From assembly GCA_016125275.1 (NCBI GenBank), contig WGMB01000009.1, positions 186,001 to 250,000 of the forward strand: a stretch of 64,000 nt of DNA. Direction: 5' to 3'. Below, one piece after another: positions 34,313 to 42,111 of the stretch; within the stretch, counting starts at the first letter, position 1, and every line of letters starts with the position of its first letter. The stretch is from Acidobacteriota bacterium (GTDB lineage Bacteria; Acidobacteriota; Terriglobia; Bryobacterales; UBA6623). Both the position numbers and the translations under genes were made by a program. The notes beneath the pieces were generated by a model, which searched no databases, was not told where the DNA came from, and saw nothing but the letters and a program-made list of their open reading frames with translations.

Positions 34313-34629
34313 TTGGGGAAGCTCCTATCCGCCGGTGCGAGTTGCCAACACGCGCCGCTCGGCCGTCAATCCAAAGATCGAGTGAGGGTAGACATAGCCT
34401 TTGATGCCGCCGGCCCCCGTTTGGGATGCAACGGCTGCGACAATCGAGGCGCGAAGGCCCGTTTCGGGTCCGAAAGGTGCCCGGGTCGGGGGGATCCGAC
34501 TCGGGAAAGAAGGGGAAATCAGCAGGAAGGGGAGGCCCACGTCGCGTTCGATGACCCGTGAAGGATCATAACACGACATGGACAAAATCTAGACAGACGA
34601 CCGTGCCGGTCCGGGGAGGGCCGCGCCGG
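34313..34629 (-). promoter_or_regulatory. 317-bp gene-free region: extended -10 promoter and long leader of the sigma-factor gene
   Basis: On the minus strand TGTTATGAT (-10 TATGAT at 34565-34570, with the extended TG) is the best promoter candidate. It predicts a transcript start near 34558 and a leader of about 245 nt. No -35 hexamer at the right spacing is convincing. The rest of the region holds no open frame with coding character and no RNA gene that I recognise. AGGAG lies 9 nt before the GTG at 34312. The long leader contrasts with the short leaders of the other genes. Confidence 0.4.
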
Positions 34630-35796
34630 TCACTTCAACGTCTGTTGCGTTTTGAGCTTCAGCGTCTTGCCGCCCCGCTTGTCGTGCAGCACGATCGCGC
34701 CGCCCGTCATCTCGATCTCGTCCACGCCCAGCATCCCTTCCGGCGCCGGCGTCCAGAACATCAGGTAGTCGGTCGTGATCGTCGACAGCGCCGGCAGCCA
34801 GCGATACAGCAGTTGGCCGAACAGGCTGTTCTCGGTGACCACCTGTCGCCGCGGCAGGTCAAAGGCCTGCGTGCCGAACTCCAGCCCGCGGGCCAGCATC
34901 CCCTGCGCCGGATAGCTCTCCCAAGTCTGCAGCCAGGGATACTCGTCGGTCTTGAACAGGTAGCCCAGCAGCAGCTTCTTCTCCGGGTGCAGCGCGGTCA
35001 CCCAGGCGACCTTGCCGCTCTTGGTCATCAGATGCCCGGTGTGGTCGCCCGAGTCGGGGTGGACCGGCGCGGCCCGCAGATCGACCTTGCCGCCGTCGGC
35101 GGTCGGCGCCATGGGCCACTCGAACTCGACGCCGCCGGGCAGCCGGTGCTGGCGGCCGGGCGCGCCCTTGGGGTGCGGACGCGTCAGCGCCTTGTTGGCC
35201 GACATGTCGACCACCGTCTTGCCGGGCTCCAGGAAGGGCGAGCCGATAGTGGCGTGCTCGGCCCACACGGCCGGCCGGTCAAAACCCAGCAGGCTGGTCA
35301 GCTCGGAATGCACCTTGAGCACGTTCTCGCCGTCGCGCAGCGTGATCGTGCGCTGCAGGGTCTCGTAGACGATCGGCAGCGAGACGACCTGCGTCAGCTC
35401 CGCCACGCCGTTGCCGGCGCGGGACGAGGCGGTCGACCAGATGTGGCGGTGCGCCTCGCCGTGGCCTTCCAGGCCCGCCGCCCGCTCCTCGGGGCTGGTC
35501 GGCCCAAAGCCGTCCACGCAGGTGAAGTGGCCCACGCCGCCGTTCTGCCGGATCGGCCGGCCGGACTCCTGGTCGTTGCGGAAGGAGTCCCACAGCGGGT
35601 TGATCTCCGCGGGGTCCTGGCGGGAGATGACCTTGACGATCGGGCCGCCCAGGGGCATCACCGTGACGGCGATGCGGTCGTTGCCGATCTCGATCGCCGG
35701 CCGGTCGTAGTGGGTGGCGCCGGCGTTGATCTCGGCGGCCGGAAGCGAGCAGACCGCGCAGAGCGCGAAGGGCAGAAGGGCGAAGCGGGGCGACAT
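34630..35796 (-). CDS. Exported mutarotase-like (galactose mutarotase superfamily) protein
   Basis: A 388-residue exported protein. Signal peptide 1-21 (MSPRFALLPFALCAVCSLPA). The body is beta-rich in the manner of the galactose-mutarotase supersandwich (YDRPAIEIGNDRIAVTVMPLGG at the start, HGEAHRHIW, VWAEHATIGSPFLEPG, LGYLFKTDEYPWLQTWES). His residues in GEAHRH and WAEHATIG could form the active site, but aldose 1-epimerase catalytic residues cannot be assigned with certainty. Proteins of this type in Acidobacteriota and Planctomycetota are periplasmic and of unknown substrate. TATAAT (35816-35821, minus) and GAGG precede the ATG at 35796, which is chosen over an upstream in-frame start that has no signal sequence. 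Confidence 0.75.
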   Translation of the reverse strand: MSPRFALLPFALCAVCSLPAAEINAGATHYDRPAIEIGNDRIAVTVMPLGGPIVKVISRQDPAEINPLWDSFRNDQESGRPIRQNGGVGHFTCVDGFGPTSPEERAAGLEGHGEAHRHIWSTASSRAGNGVAELTQVVSLPIVYETLQRTITLRDGENVLKVHSELTSLLGFDRPAVWAEHATIGSPFLEPGKTVVDMSANKALTRPHPKGAPGRQHRLPGGVEFEWPMAPTADGGKVDLRAAPVHPDSGDHTGHLMTKSGKVAWVTALHPEKKLLLGYLFKTDEYPWLQTWESYPAQGMLARGLEFGTQAFDLPRRQVVTENSLFGQLLYRWLPALSTITTDYLMFWTPAPEGMLGVDEIEMTGGAIVLHDKRGGKTLKLKTQQTLK

Positions 35797-35815
35797 GGCA
35801 AACCTCGAAGACCCA

Positions 35816-35821
35816 ATTATA
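35816..35821 (-). promoter_or_regulatory. Consensus TATAAT -10 for the mutarotase-like gene
   Basis: A perfect TATAAT on the minus strand lies 19 nt before the ATG at 35796. It gives a leader of about 13 nt that contains GAGG. The -35 region has no clear consensus. Confidence 0.5.
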
Positions 35822-35854
35822 GGCCCTCGAGGCTGTCGCAACCGCAGGCGCGAG

Positions 35855-36433
35855 CTACTGCTCGCGATGTTCTCCCATCTTGTAGACGTAGATGCGGTGG
35901 GCGCGCGTCTCGCCCGGCACCTCGACGGTGCGGTAGGGCTTCCAACCCAGGAAGCGGAAGTCGTGGGAGACCACCCGCGAGCCGGGCTGCAGCTCGGCCT
36001 CGAGCTTCGGCTTGAGCTGCTCGTTGGTCGAAGACAGCAGATAGACCGTCACGACGGTGGCGCCGGTCAGGTCGGCCTCGAGCAGGTTGTGGCGGACGAC
36101 CTGCACGCGGTCCTCGAGCTTCATCTGCGCGATCCGGGCGCGCGTCTCATCCACCAGCGCCTGATTGATCTCGATGCCCACGGCCTTGGCGCCGAACTGC
36201 TGGGCGGCCGTGAACAGAATGCGTCCGTCGCCGGAGCCCAAATCGTAAACCGTATCGTCTTTGGTCACATCCGCCGACGACAGCATCTGCTCCACAATGC
36301 GCTCGGGCGTGGGCACGAAAGGCGCCAGCGTCCGAGGATCGAGAATGTTGTTCTGGGCGCCGGCCGGCAGCGAACACAGCGCTGCAAAGATAGAGCCCAA
36401 CGCCAGGCGCGCGACACGCCTTGAAGCCTTCAT
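35855..36433 (-). CDS. Class I SAM-dependent methyltransferase with signal peptide
   Basis: A 192-residue protein. An N-terminal basic and hydrophobic stretch (residues 1-26, ending SLPAGAQ) is a signal peptide. After it the SAM-binding motif I is intact (VYDLGSGDGRILFTAA), followed by GIEINQALVDETRARIAQ and RVQVVRHNLLEADLTGATVV, as in small methyltransferases. The C-terminal half resembles the DOT1-like/tRNA-type small MTases (SRVVSHDFRFLGWKPYRTVEV). The combination of a signal peptide and an SAM enzyme is odd because SAM is cytoplasmic, though similar proteins recur in Acidobacteriota. The target is unknown. The ATG at 36433 with AAGGAATC just upstream is preferred over an upstream start lacking a leader. 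Confidence 0.8.
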   Translation of the reverse strand: MKASRRVARLALGSIFAALCSLPAGAQNNILDPRTLAPFVPTPERIVEQMLSSADVTKDDTVYDLGSGDGRILFTAAQQFGAKAVGIEINQALVDETRARIAQMKLEDRVQVVRHNLLEADLTGATVVTVYLLSSTNEQLKPKLEAELQPGSRVVSHDFRFLGWKPYRTVEVPGETRAHRIYVYKMGEHREQ

Positions 36434-36581
36434 GATTCCTTCCCCTTGCGGCGGCGCGAAGCGCGTCCGCCACTCGTTCTGCCTCAACCTAATGGATGAG
36501 ACGCGAAAAGCTCGCCGTCGGTATACACACGACCTGGGTCGACGGCGGCCCTTCCCCGTTCATTTGGTGGTCAATGTAACA

Positions 36582-36624
36582 CGGCGCCCAGGTGAAAGCG
36601 GGTTCGCTTTCGCACCGGGCGCCG
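36582..36624 (-). terminator. Long hairpin after tex
   Basis: Stem CGGCGCCC/GGGCGCCG (36582-36589 with 36617-36624) continues with GGTG/CACC and AAAGCG/CGCTTT around a GGTT loop, with small bulges. It lies 18 bp beyond the tex stop on the minus strand. No U-tract follows. Confidence 0.55.
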
Positions 36625-36642
36625 CGGCAAGGATCAGAAGTC

Positions 36643-39624
36643 TTAGATCTTGGTCCGGAAACGGTCCTGCAGCAGGCCCAATTTCTCGTTCAAGGAGAGG
36701 TCTTTGAGCTTCTCCTCTTCTTTTTTGCGCTGCTTTTCATCCGGCCCGAAGGAGCGGTTGATCGGCTCGCGATGACGGTCGTCCCGGCGCGGACGCCGAT
36801 CGCCGCGCTCGCCGCGATCCCCGCGGTCGCCGTAGCTGCGGCGCGCTTCCGGAGCCACCCGGCGCTGCCGAGAGGTCTCCCGCGGCTCACGGGTGGAAAG
36901 CGAGATGCGCCGGCCGCCGTCGACGACGCTGACGATGAACACCTCGATGCGGTCGCCGACCTTGAGCGCTTCGGGACCCTCGCGCTGGGCCTGGCTGAGC
37001 TGGGAGATGTGCACCAGCCCGTCCTGCTCGGCGCCGATGTCGACGAAGCGGCCGAAGTCGGTGACGCTGGTCACGACGCCCTCGACCTTCGCGCCGACCT
37101 TCGGCTCCGCCAAGGGTTCGACGTCGACGGCGGGCTCGGGAATGTCGAGCTTGCCGCGCGGGTCGCGAACCTGCGGGTCGAGCTCACGCACCATGGCCTG
37201 CAGCACCGGCAGCGGATGCTCGGCGTCCACGAACGGCTGCAGCTCCAGCGCCGCCAACGGCGCGGAGTCTTGGAGCGCCTGCTCGGCGGTCACGCCGGCG
37301 GCCTCCAGCAGCGCCTGCATCTTCTCGTACCGGCGCGGGTGCAGACCGGTCGAGTCGAGCGGATTGTCGCCGCCGTAGATGCGCAGATAGCCGGCGGCCT
37401 GCTCGAACACGCGAGCGCCGAAGCCCGGCATGGCCGCCAGGGCCTTGCGGCTGGTGAAGCGGCCCTTCTGCTGGCGGTGCTCGACGATGCGGCGGGCGAC
37501 GCGCTCGGTCATGCCCGGCGCCACGGCCAACAGCTCCGCCGGCGCCGCGTTGACGTCGCAGCCGACCTCGTCGACGGCGCCCTCCACGGCCTCGGCCAGC
37601 GCGGTCCGCAGACGCTTCTGGTCGACCTCATGGTGGCCCTGGCCCACGCCCAGCACGCGCGGGTCGAGCTTGATGAGCTCGCCCAGCGGATTCTGGACGC
37701 GGCGCGCCAAGCACACCGCGCTACGCACGGCCGGCTCGTAGTCCGGCATCTCCTTGCGCGCGGCCTTCGAGGTGGCGTAGATCCAGGTGCCCGCCTCGTT
37801 GGTCGTCAACCACTTGACCTTGCGGCCGGAAACCTTGGCCGCCACGCGCACGAAGCGCTCGGCCTGGCGAATGCCGGGGCCGTTGCCCAGCACCACCAGC
37901 TCCACCTTGTACTTCGCGATCAAGTCCGCCAGGTCGCCCTGCGGCGTCTCCTTGCGCTGCTCTTCGCGCGAACCCTTGCGCTGCGAGCCCTTGCCGCGCG
38001 AGGACTTCCCGCTGGGCGCTTGCTCGTCGCTCGCGGCGGCGGCCTGCTCCTCGTTGTCGGAGGAGTCGGACTCGTCGTCTGCGTCGGAGTCGTCGGACGA
38101 AGCCGATTCGTCATCCGAAGCGGCGGCCTCGGACTCCTCGGAAGCCTCGCCTTCCGGCTTGGCCTCGAGCGCGGCCTGCTCGGGCTTGGCGGTTTGCTCG
38201 GCGCTCATCGCGGGAGCTTCTTCGGCCGGAGCGTCCTCGGCGGGAGCGCTCTCAGCCGGCGCAGCGGCGGCCGGCTCCTCAGCGCTCTCGGGCGCGGCTT
38301 CCTCGGCCTGGGCCTCCGCAACGGGAGCCGCCTCGGGCTCCGCAGCCGGGGTCGCCTCGGGCTCCGCAGCCGGGGTCGCCTCGGGCTCCGCAGCCGGGGT
38401 CGCCTCAGGCTCCGCAGCTTGGGTCGCCTCAGGCTCCGCCGCCGGAGCAGCGCTCTCAGTCGGGGCCTCGTCCGTAGACTCGGACCCTTCGGCCGGCGCA
38501 GCAGCCTCGGCCTCGGCCTTCTTCTCGTCGCGCGGGTCGGGCCGCACGATGGCGACCTCGAGCACCGTGCCGTCGGCGCCGATCACGGCCGCACGCCAGC
38601 CGCCGGGGCGGCCGGTCTCGATGCCGATCATCGGAATCGGACCCGCGCCGGGCGTCAGCAGCAGCTTCCGCAAATTCTTCTTGTAATGCGCGATGGCCTC
38701 TTCATCGCAGCGCTCGTCCAGGCGCAGCCGCACCTCGTTTTCGAGCGAGCCGGCGATGTGGCCCTCATAGGCGCGCCGGGCGGCGTCGGCGAGCTGGAGC
38801 GAAAACTCCGAAGCCGGCACGCGCAGCAGGCGTCCCAACAGATAGTGGACGGCGCGGTTCTCCGGCAGCGACACGCGGTAGCGCAGCCAGCCCTCGCGGG
38901 CGCCGCGGCGGATGTTGAGCATCTGCCGCCAAGGCGTCTTGCTCACGCGAGCGGTGTAGCCATGCAGCGCCTCGAAGCGCTTGCGCAAGCTTTCGTCGCG
39001 ACCCGAGAGCCGGCGCCGCGACGGCACAGCTTCCACGATGATCTCCGACTCGGCGAACATCAGCTTGCGCAGGTCGCGCCGAATCTCGGCGTTCTCGCCC
39101 AGCCAACGCGCCACGATGGCGCGCGCGCCCATCAGCGCGTCGCGGCTCTGCCCGGGCTGCCCGTTCACATAGGGCTCGGCGGCGCCTTCGACGTCGGCGT
39201 CGGGCGGCTCCTGCGTCCACAGGAAGCGCGCCAAACCCTCCAAGCCCTGCTCGACGGCTTCGTCGGCCAGGCCCCGCCGCTTCGGCTTGTACGGCAAGTA
39301 CAAGTCCTCGAGCTCGCGGCGATCCATGGCGGTCTCGACCTGTTCCCGCAGCTCCGGCGTCAGCCGGTTCTGCTGGTTGATCGCGGTCAACACTGTGACG
39401 CGGCGATCGGCCATATCCAGAAACGCCCGCAGGCGATCCTGAATGTGACGGATACGATCGGCGTCCAGCCCGGCTGCGATGTCGGGTCGGTAGCGCGCCA
39501 GGTAGGCGGGCGACAGATTGGATTCCAACTGTTGGACCAGACCAAGCAGGTCCGCCAGAGGAACGTTTGCTTCCTCACCGACCTGAATGTAGGCCTGTGT
39601 CGGAAGACCGGTCAGAGCTTTCAT
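36643..39624 (-). CDS. tex: Tex-family RNA-binding transcription accessory protein with a large low-complexity insertion
   Basis: A 993-residue cytoplasmic protein, about 200 longer than typical Tex (~770). Order: N-terminal Tex helical domain (about 1-320, with LEDLYLPYKPKRRG), YqgF/RuvC-like domain, helix-hairpin-helix motifs (VNAAPAELLAVAPGMTERVA and KALAAMPGFGARVFEQA, about 685-750), S1 domain (about 838-910, VEGVVTSVTDFGRFVDIG) and a basic Arg/Asp-rich tail. The YqgF domain is split. Its first strands (PMIGIETGRPGGWRAAVIGA, ~333) are separated from the rest (KYKVELVVLGNGPGIRQAER) by ~195 residues of acidic Ala/Glu/Pro, then Ser/Asp. The insertion contains five 24-nt repeats (38329-38448). 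The RuvC-type Asp in the usual GLDPG is replaced (GIETGRPGG). Binding of RNA or polymerase is expected. Confidence 0.93.
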   Translation of the reverse strand: MKALTGLPTQAYIQVGEEANVPLADLLGLVQQLESNLSPAYLARYRPDIAAGLDADRIRHIQDRLRAFLDMADRRVTVLTAINQQNRLTPELREQVETAMDRRELEDLYLPYKPKRRGLADEAVEQGLEGLARFLWTQEPPDADVEGAAEPYVNGQPGQSRDALMGARAIVARWLGENAEIRRDLRKLMFAESEIIVEAVPSRRRLSGRDESLRKRFEALHGYTARVSKTPWRQMLNIRRGAREGWLRYRVSLPENRAVHYLLGRLLRVPASEFSLQLADAARRAYEGHIAGSLENEVRLRLDERCDEEAIAHYKKNLRKLLLTPGAGPIPMIGIETGRPGGWRAAVIGADGTVLEVAIVRPDPRDEKKAEAEAAAPAEGSESTDEAPTESAAPAAEPEATQAAEPEATPAAEPEATPAAEPEATPAAEPEAAPVAEAQAEEAAPESAEEPAAAAPAESAPAEDAPAEEAPAMSAEQTAKPEQAALEAKPEGEASEESEAAASDDESASSDDSDADDESDSSDNEEQAAAASDEQAPSGKSSRGKGSQRKGSREEQRKETPQGDLADLIAKYKVELVVLGNGPGIRQAERFVRVAAKVSGRKVKWLTTNEAGTWIYATSKAARKEMPDYEPAVRSAVCLARRVQNPLGELIKLDPRVLGVGQGHHEVDQKRLRTALAEAVEGAVDEVGCDVNAAPAELLAVAPGMTERVARRIVEHRQQKGRFTSRKALAAMPGFGARVFEQAAGYLRIYGGDNPLDSTGLHPRRYEKMQALLEAAGVTAEQALQDSAPLAALELQPFVDAEHPLPVLQAMVRELDPQVRDPRGKLDIPEPAVDVEPLAEPKVGAKVEGVVTSVTDFGRFVDIGAEQDGLVHISQLSQAQREGPEALKVGDRIEVFIVSVVDGGRRISLSTREPRETSRQRRVAPEARRSYGDRGDRGERGDRRPRRDDRHREPINRSFGPDEKQRKKEEEKLKDLSLNEKLGLLQDRFRTKI
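38329..38448. repeat. Five tandem 24-nt repeats inside tex, encoding AAEPEAxP-type octapeptides
   Basis: Copies begin at 38329, 38353, 38377, 38401 and 38425. The first three are identical (CGCCTCGGGCTCCGCAGCCG plus GGGT), and the last two differ at a few bases. The 24-nt unit keeps the frame and encodes alternating Ala-Glu-Pro octapeptides in the insertion of the YqgF domain. Confidence 0.75.
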
Positions 39625-39660
39625 TGCGAGAACTAACCCGAAGCCGTGCAGGGCCTCTAG

Positions 39661-39666
39661 TAGTAT
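39661..39666 (+). promoter_or_regulatory. TAGTAT -10 element, leaderless ATG at 39673
   Basis: CTCTAGTAT ends exactly 6 nt before the ATG, so transcription seven bases after the hexamer would start at the A of the ATG. It lies in the 48-bp divergent gap with tex. Confidence 0.45.
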
Positions 39667-39672
39667 AAGTTG

Positions 39673-40296
39673 ATGCCTTCGAGCCGGAGAACCCCCATAG
39701 CTTTCCGCCTCGCTCCAATCATTCTACTCACATTGCCGCTCGCCGCGCGCGGTCAGGTTTTGGAGTTCTCTTCGAACGGTCTGCAGTACCAGGCCCTGAC
39801 CCGCCAAGGGCTCACCGTGATGCACGCCCGCATGCCGCAGGCGATCCGCGATTTCGGCGTGCTGCAGGTGGCGATGAACAACGGCAGCCCGCACATCTGG
39901 AAGGTCAAGCCCACCGATTTCGTCTTCCAGCCGGCCGACGGCCGCCCGCCGATTCGCGCCGTCGCCGAGCGAGTGGTCATCGCGGACCTGTTCCGCAACG
40001 CCGGTCGCTCGGAGGTCGTCAAGCTGCAAGCCGCCTACGAGCAGGCTCTGTTCGGCAATCAGCACATCCGCTCGAGCAACGGGTATGAGCAGCGCAGGCT
40101 CTCGGCGCTGGCGCTGGGGGACCGCGGCGTGAAGGCCGCGGCGGCGGCCTCGGCGTTGACCTTCGTTGAAGACGAGCTCAGCCCGGGCGCCTCCACCGAC
40201 GGCGCCGTCTTCTTTCCCTTCCGCGGCCAGCCGCTGGGGCCGGGCCGGGTGGTGGCGCTGATCAACGGCCAGGTCTTCGAGTTCCGCGACGAGTGA
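39673..40296 (+). CDS. Exported hypothetical protein, 207 aa
   Basis: I do not recognise this family. Residues 1-28 form a signal peptide (an Arg-rich start, then LAPIILLTLPLAARGQ), so the mature protein is about 180 residues and extracytoplasmic. The middle looks beta-rich (LEFSSNGLQYQALTRQGLTV, SPHIWKVKPTDFVFQPADG). The C-terminal part (TDGAVFFPFRGQPLGPGRVV) resembles a fibronectin-like or small beta-sandwich domain. No Cys, heme or catalytic motif is evident. A TTG one codon upstream is possible, but the ATG at 39673 fits the leaderless -10 spacing exactly. It is divergent from tex and lies 57 bp before a sulfatase gene that has its own promoter. Confidence 0.65.
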   Translation: MPSSRRTPIAFRLAPIILLTLPLAARGQVLEFSSNGLQYQALTRQGLTVMHARMPQAIRDFGVLQVAMNNGSPHIWKVKPTDFVFQPADGRPPIRAVAERVVIADLFRNAGRSEVVKLQAAYEQALFGNQHIRSSNGYEQRRLSALALGDRGVKAAAAASALTFVEDELSPGASTDGAVFFPFRGQPLGPGRVVALINGQVFEFRDE

Positions 40297-40339
40297 GGCC
40301 CCGCACCGCCGCCGGACCGCGCCGCCGGGCCTGATCTGC

Positions 40340-40345
40340 TATCGT
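40340..40345 (+). promoter_or_regulatory. TATCGT -10 element for the second sulfatase
   Basis: CTGCTATCGT ends 8 nt before the ATG at 40354, consistent with a leader of one or two nucleotides. Confidence 0.4.
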
Positions 40346-40353
40346 CTTGCGCG

Positions 40354-42111
40354 ATGAGACTCGCGTCGCTCTCCGCTCTGTCGCTGACCCTGCTTTCCCT
40401 GGGCTGCTCCTCGCAGCCCCAGCCCGAGGCGGAAGCCTCTCGTCCCCCCAACATCGTCCTGGTGATGACCGACGACCAGGGCTACGGCGACCTGGGCGTC
40501 CACGGCAACACGATGATTCACACGCCGAACATCGACAAGTTGCACGACGAGAGCATTCGGCTGACGGATTTCCACGTCGATCCCACCTGCTCGCCCACCC
40601 GTTCGGCGCTGATGAGCGGCCGCTACTCCAGCCGCACCGGCGTTTGGCACACCATCATGGGCCGCTCCATCGTGGCCGCCGACGAGGTGCTGCTGCCCAA
40701 GATTCTCGGTGACGCGGGCTACGCCACCGGCCAGTTCGGCAAGTGGCACCTGGGCGACAACTATCCCTTCCGGCCCGAGGACAAGGGCTTTCAGCGGGTG
40801 GTGCGGCTCGGCGGCGGCGGCGTGCAGCAAACGCCTGACTACTGGGGCAACGACTACTTCGACGACACCTACTGGACCGACAGCGTGCCCAAGCCCTACC
40901 AGGGCTACTGCACCGACGTCTTCTTCAACGAGGCGCTGGCGTTCATCGAGCAGAACAAGGACAAGCCCTTCTTCGTCTACCTGCCCACCAACGCGCCGCA
41001 CGGCCCCTATCTGGTGGACGAGAAGTACTCGCAGCCCTACGTGGACAAGGGCGTGCCGCAGCAGATGGCGCAGTTCTACGGCATGATCGAGAACATCGAC
41101 GAGAACGTCGGGCGGCTCTCGGCCAAGCTCGACGAGCTGGGGCTGCGCGAGAACACCATCCTGATCTTCATGACCGATAACGGCTCCGCCGCCGGGGTGT
41201 CGCCCGACGGCTCGCCGATCACCGGCGCCGAGTGGGGCGGCTTCAACGCCGGAATGAAGGGCCGCAAGGGCTCGCAGTACGACGGCGGCCACCGCGTGCC
41301 GTTCTTCCTGCGCTGGCCGGCGGGCGACTTCGGCCCGCCCCGCGACATCGACACGCTGGCCGCCCACGTGGACGTGCTGCCGACGCTGGCCGAGCTGGGC
41401 GGGGCAGCGATCCCCGCCGGGCTCGACCTCGACGGACGCAGCCTGGCGCCGCTGCTGCGCGGCAAGGACTGGTCCGAGAGGACCCTGGTGGTGCACTCCC
41501 AGCGCATCGACATCCCTCGCAAGTGGAAGACCAGCGCGGTGATGACCGAGCGCTGGCGACTCATCGACGGCGAGGAACTCTACGACATCGAGGCCGATCC
41601 GGGCGAGACGCGCGACGTCTCCGGCGACTTTCCCCAAGAGGTGCAGTCACTGCGCGCCGCCTACGAAGCCTGGTGGGACCACATCGACGAGCGCTTCGAC
41701 GACCGCGTCCACATCCCCATCGGCTCCGACGGCGAGAACCCGACCCGTATCACCGCCCACGACTGGCTGGCCGACGACGACGAGCAGGTTCCCTGGAACC
41801 AGCCGGCGATCCGCAAGGACCCGGCGGTCAACGGAGTCTGGTACGTGGAGGTTCCCGTCGCCGGGACGTATGAGCTGGAGCTCTACCAGCACGACAAGCC
41901 CGACAACAAGACGCTCGACGCCACCCAGGCCTGGGCCCAGGTGGGCGAGCAGGAGGCGAGCGCCGCGGTGGCCCCGGGCGCCGTGTCGGCCAAGCTGACC
42001 CTCGAGCTGCCGGCCGGGCGCACCACGATGCGGACCAAGCTCAGCGGCAAAGGCGCCGAGCGCGGAGCCTTTTTCGTCTACGTCAAGCGCGTGGGCGCGG
42101 CCGGAGACTAG
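40354..42111 (+). CDS. Arylsulfatase-like lipoprotein (Cys-type)
   Basis: A 585-residue sulfatase. The signal peptide ends in the lipobox LSLGCSS (Cys18), so the enzyme is probably anchored to the outer or inner membrane. Metal site MTDDQGYGDLG (Asp40-Asp41). Modification motif C-S-P-T-R with Cys79 as the formylglycine precursor. Canonical GKWHLGDNYPF (near 129) and FMTDNGS (near 272) blocks follow. The last ~120 residues are a beta-sandwich-like C-terminal extension absent from short arylsulfatases. It removes sulfate from aromatic or glycan substrates outside the cytoplasm. It differs from the sulfatase at 15752 in subfamily. It is convergent with the esterase gene, and the stops overlap by 4 nt. 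Confidence 0.92.
   Translation: MRLASLSALSLTLLSLGCSSQPQPEAEASRPPNIVLVMTDDQGYGDLGVHGNTMIHTPNIDKLHDESIRLTDFHVDPTCSPTRSALMSGRYSSRTGVWHTIMGRSIVAADEVLLPKILGDAGYATGQFGKWHLGDNYPFRPEDKGFQRVVRLGGGGVQQTPDYWGNDYFDDTYWTDSVPKPYQGYCTDVFFNEALAFIEQNKDKPFFVYLPTNAPHGPYLVDEKYSQPYVDKGVPQQMAQFYGMIENIDENVGRLSAKLDELGLRENTILIFMTDNGSAAGVSPDGSPITGAEWGGFNAGMKGRKGSQYDGGHRVPFFLRWPAGDFGPPRDIDTLAAHVDVLPTLAELGGAAIPAGLDLDGRSLAPLLRGKDWSERTLVVHSQRIDIPRKWKTSAVMTERWRLIDGEELYDIEADPGETRDVSGDFPQEVQSLRAAYEAWWDHIDERFDDRVHIPIGSDGENPTRITAHDWLADDDEQVPWNQPAIRKDPAVNGVWYVEVPVAGTYELELYQHDKPDNKTLDATQAWAQVGEQEASAAVAPGAVSAKLTLELPAGRTTMRTKLSGKGAERGAFFVYVKRVGAAGD

Noticed and set aside
32705-34561. 618-aa plus-strand open frame opposite the sigma factor
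   Set aside because: It has the composition of an antisense shadow and no start context. The minus-strand sigma-70 has canonical regions 1.2-4.2.
36592-39636. 1014-aa plus-strand open frame opposite tex
   Set aside because: High-GC sequence lacks stop codons in several frames. The frame has Leu/Arg/His/Ala-dominated composition and no domain, whereas the opposite strand encodes a clear Tex.
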